From assembly GCA_017305535.1 (NCBI GenBank), contig JAFKKN010000002.1, forward strand, positions 62,001 through 126,000: a stretch of 64,000 bases of DNA, in the 5' to 3' direction. Each line of letters starts with the position of its first letter. Position 1 is the stretch's first letter. Of this stretch, positions 61,761 to 64,000 are shown piece after piece. Position numbers and translations under genes: made by a program. Under the pieces are notes generated by a model. That model did no database searches. It was not told where the DNA came from and saw only the letters and a program-made list of their open reading frames with translations. This stretch comes from Hyphomicrobiales bacterium. Lineage in GTDB: Bacteria > Pseudomonadota > Alphaproteobacteria > Rhizobiales > Xanthobacteraceae.

Positions 61761-62678
61761 TCAAAACGGATTGACGGGAAAATACCGCAGCCACAGGTCG
61801 GTATAGCGGCCTTTTTCCCAAATGCGAAACAGCGCCCAGTTCAACGCCTGCCGCAACACGTCGTTGCCTTTCTTTACGGCGATGCCGACGCCTTCGCCGA
61901 AATAGCGGCCTTCGATGAAAGGGCCGCCGTTGAAAGCACAACAATTCTCGGAATCGGCGCCGTTGATCCAGAACGCCAACGAGATGGCATCGCCGAAGAT
62001 CAGTTCGACCTCGCCCTGTTTCAACGCCTGCCGCAGCCCTTCGTCGTTCGGGTAGGCGTGCAGCTCGGCACCGGTGAACATCGCCTTCAGATAGGCCTCG
62101 TGCGAGGAGCCCGCGACCACGCCGACCTTCTTGCCGTCGAGGGTTTCCGGACGCACCTCAGCCAACGCCGCGTCGCGCCGTGCCACGAACCGCGCCGGAG
62201 TGCGATAGTACAGGTCGCTGAAATCGACCCGCTTGCGCAATTCCGGCGTCACGCTCAGCGACGCAATGATGGCATCGCCGCGATTGCTGGCGATGGCGTC
62301 GAGCAATGTATCGAAGCGCCGCATCTGGATGGTGCAGGTCACCTTGATCTCGTCGCAGATCAGCCGCGCCAGATCGACGTTGAAGCCCGCCGGATTGCCG
62401 TCCGGACCAGTGAAATTGAACGGCGGATAATCCGTCTCGGTCATGAAGCGAATGACGGTGAGGCGTGACAGATCGGGGCGGTCCGGCCGACGCCGCGGGT
62501 CCCAGAACCCAGGCACCGCCTGCGACACGCCCTGTGGCGCCGTCGCGCCCTGCGCCCGCGCGACACTCGCCGGCCCCCCGAGGCCGACCAGCCATCCCAG
62601 CATGGTCGCGACGATCCAGCCGCTCAAACCGCGCGAAACCATGAATCCGTTGAAGCGCTTCTCTATCTGTGGTTGCAT
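61761..62678 (-). CDS. polar amino-acid ABC transporter substrate-binding protein (SBP_bac_3)
   Basis: 305 residues. Signal peptide ending ASVARAQG, then the bacterial extracellular solute-binding family 3 fold: IRFMTETDYPPFNF, the ligand-binding loop DGNPAGFNVDLARLICDEI, DFSDLYYRTPARFVARR and a C-terminal WALFRIWEKGRYTDLWLRYF. Such proteins bind polar or aromatic amino acids; partner permease and ATPase genes are not next to it. Divergent from the glycosyltransferase gene. Confidence 0.87.
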   Translation of the reverse strand: MQPQIEKRFNGFMVSRGLSGWIVATMLGWLVGLGGPASVARAQGATAPQGVSQAVPGFWDPRRRPDRPDLSRLTVIRFMTETDYPPFNFTGPDGNPAGFNVDLARLICDEIKVTCTIQMRRFDTLLDAIASNRGDAIIASLSVTPELRKRVDFSDLYYRTPARFVARRDAALAEVRPETLDGKKVGVVAGSSHEAYLKAMFTGAELHAYPNDEGLRQALKQGEVELIFGDAISLAFWINGADSENCCAFNGGPFIEGRYFGEGVGIAVKKGNDVLRQALNWALFRIWEKGRYTDLWLRYFPVNPF

Positions 62679-62759
62679 TGCATGGGACTTCCGCGTCGGG
62701 CGAACTTATAGACCATCCCGCGAGAGACGCGAGAGCCGTTTGCGGTGTGGGGACATTGC

Positions 62760-64000
62760 ATGGCCGCTGGGGACCATGTTGGGCGCGCGGGTGGGGAACC
62801 GGCATTGCCGCCGGAACATCGACGCCGGGAAACATCGCTCCCGCGCCGCCGTCTGCCGGATTTTCTCGCTCGAATGTACGGAGTACCGTCCGACGACGAC
62901 AACCACCAGCACCACACACTCAGCATCGGCGCCGCCTCGGAACTCGATTGTCTGCGCGATTATTTCGCTCCCGACTTGTTGCAGGCCGCCGCCGAACGCA
63001 GCCGGAAGATCGGAACTGGCGCCGATCGCGTCCTGATCCAGTGGGGCGTGCTCGACGAAGCCAGTTACCTGCGGCATCTGGCAGCCCATATCGGCGTGCG
63101 GATCGATCCGCCCTCGGACACCCTGCGCAGCGAAATTCCATTGCGTCGCCGCCATTTTCCCCGGATTGCCCAGCACGGCCTGCTGCCGCTGCTCCGCGAC
63201 GGTGAATATCTGCTCGGCATCGCGCCGCGCATCCTGACCGCACGATGGCTCAGCCGCTGCGCTATCAAATCACCGGCCGTGATCAAACGACTCCGCCTGC
63301 TGTCCACCGCGCAATTGAATCAGACGCTGATGGCTCGCGCGCACGCCTCGCTGGCCTATGCGGCGTCCGAAGGACTCAACCGGCGTTTTCCCGGATTGAC
63401 CGCCGCCCCGGCGGCATTGCGTAACCGCCCGCCATGGCGATTCCGACGGCATCACGCCGGCTTCGTTGCAGCGGCCGTGAGCCTGTTGATGTTGCCACCG
63501 CTGGCACTCCTGCACGCCGTGAGCAGCCTGCTTGCGATCTGGTTTCTGGCGTTCAGCGGCTTACGGATTGCCGGGGCGCTGATCCCACAGCCGACAACCC
63601 CTGTTTCCCCGGGACCGTACGACGACGAATTGCCGGTCTATACCATCATCGCCGCGCTATATCGCGAGGCTGCATCGGTCGGACAGCTCCTTCGAGCCAT
63701 CGCCGCGCTGGATTATCCGAAAGAAAAACTCGACGTCATTCTGGTCGTCGAGCCGGACGATCGCGAAACCCGCGCCGCCATCGCCCAATGGGGTCCATCG
63801 CCGTCGTTCCAGGTGCTGGTCGCTCCCGCCACTTTGCCACGCACCAAACCGAAGGCGCTGAATTGGGCGCTGCCGTTCGCACACGGCAGTTTCGTCACGA
63901 TCTATGACGCCGAGGACATTCCCGAACCGAACCAGCTTCGCGCCGCGCTCGATGCGTTCCGTATCCACGACGCCCGAACGATCTGTGTCCAGGCCAGCCT
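62760..64000 (+). CDS. family 2 glycosyltransferase with MshEN-like N-terminal domain (gene runs off the window)
   Basis: Open from the ATG at 62760 to the window end (413 residues seen). Residues 1-150 hold an N-terminal domain resembling the MshEN/GspE N-terminal fold (AASELDCLRDYF, DRVLIQWGVLDEASYLRHLAAHIGVRID). A pair of membrane helices (about 235-270, FVAAAVSLLMLPPLALLHAV and LLAIWFLAFSG) precedes the GT2 domain, which shows the nucleotide Asp (VVEPDD) and the DxD-like DAED (IYDAEDIPEPNQLR). Probably a membrane glycosyltransferase making exopolysaccharide or a glucan. Start has GGGGA 6 bases before. Confidence 0.85.
   Translation, partial: MAAGDHVGRAGGEPALPPEHRRRETSLPRRRLPDFLARMYGVPSDDDNHQHHTLSIGAASELDCLRDYFAPDLLQAAAERSRKIGTGADRVLIQWGVLDEASYLRHLAAHIGVRIDPPSDTLRSEIPLRRRHFPRIAQHGLLPLLRDGEYLLGIAPRILTARWLSRCAIKSPAVIKRLRLLSTAQLNQTLMARAHASLAYAASEGLNRRFPGLTAAPAALRNRPPWRFRRHHAGFVAAAVSLLMLPPLALLHAVSSLLAIWFLAFSGLRIAGALIPQPTTPVSPGPYDDELPVYTIIAALYREAASVGQLLRAIAALDYPKEKLDVILVVEPDDRETRAAIAQWGPSPSFQVLVAPATLPRTKPKALNWALPFAHGSFVTIYDAEDIPEPNQLRAALDAFRIHDARTICVQAS

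Overview
The window is a chromosomal stretch of an alphaproteobacterium, most likely family Nitrobacteraceae (Bradyrhizobium / Rhodopseudomonas / Afipia / Nitrobacter group). Support: ALAS-type heme synthesis (hemA), an atpI-B-E-b'-b cluster with duplicated b subunit, the order ctaC-ctaD-ctaB-small ORF-ctaG-ctaE-DUF983-SURF1-thrC-M16 peptidase, class I lysyl-tRNA synthetase, an IalB-family protein, a PodJ/SEL1 polarity protein, and high GC throughout. I saw no rRNA, tRNA, CRISPR array, complete insertion sequence or prophage. The genus call is inference.

Layout. 1-654: end of hemA. 0.76-5.9 kb: signalling island with a FixJ-like regulator, a transporter-linked hybrid histidine kinase and a NarL/LuxR regulator (CrbS/CrbR-like). 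6.1-7.9 kb: YjbQ protein, exported hypothetical, HCCA isomerase-like thioredoxin-fold protein. 8.1-10.8 kb: F0 part of ATP synthase with promoter and terminator. 10.8-21.9 kb, all minus strand: lipoprotein, GNAT, M16 peptidase, threonine synthase and the complete aa3 cytochrome oxidase set, including a 53-residue membrane protein. 22.3-26.8 kb: IalB, TldD, signal peptidase I, small enzymes and a PAN-domain protein. 27.0-29.8 kb: glutathione synthesis and use (gshA, marR, gst). 29.9-35.4 kb: fatty-acid beta-oxidation operon fadE-fadA-fadB. 35.7-39.0 kb: large PodJ-like protein. 39.2-45.0 kb: transporters and a LysR/EamA divergent pair.

45.1-54.8 kb holds the four components of the ligase-associated DNA damage response (PdeM nuclease, Lhr-like helicase, MBL exonuclease, ATP-dependent ligase). 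They are split into two outward-lying pairs, with a two-barrel outer membrane protein and an ABC binding protein between. The helicase and the ligase each carry an in-frame insertion made of the same G/C-tract palindromic unit, arranged as facing pairs; the helicase has a third, truncated copy. pdeM appears to take its start codon and a Shine-Dalgarno-like GAGG from a different palindromic repeat. This is the most unusual part of the window: small repeats recruited into coding sequence of a DNA repair set.

55.1-64 kb: DUF6460 membrane protein, MATE exporter, pyrD, DUF952, S24/XRE repressor, TSUP transporter, lysS, polar amino-acid binding protein and the start of a family 2 glycosyltransferase that runs off the window.

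Three families of short palindromic repeats occur between and inside genes: (1) CGTCATG-GCCGGG type elements, about 90 bp; (2) CGTCATTGCGAG type elements, about 80 bp; (3) the G/C-tract unit inside coding regions.
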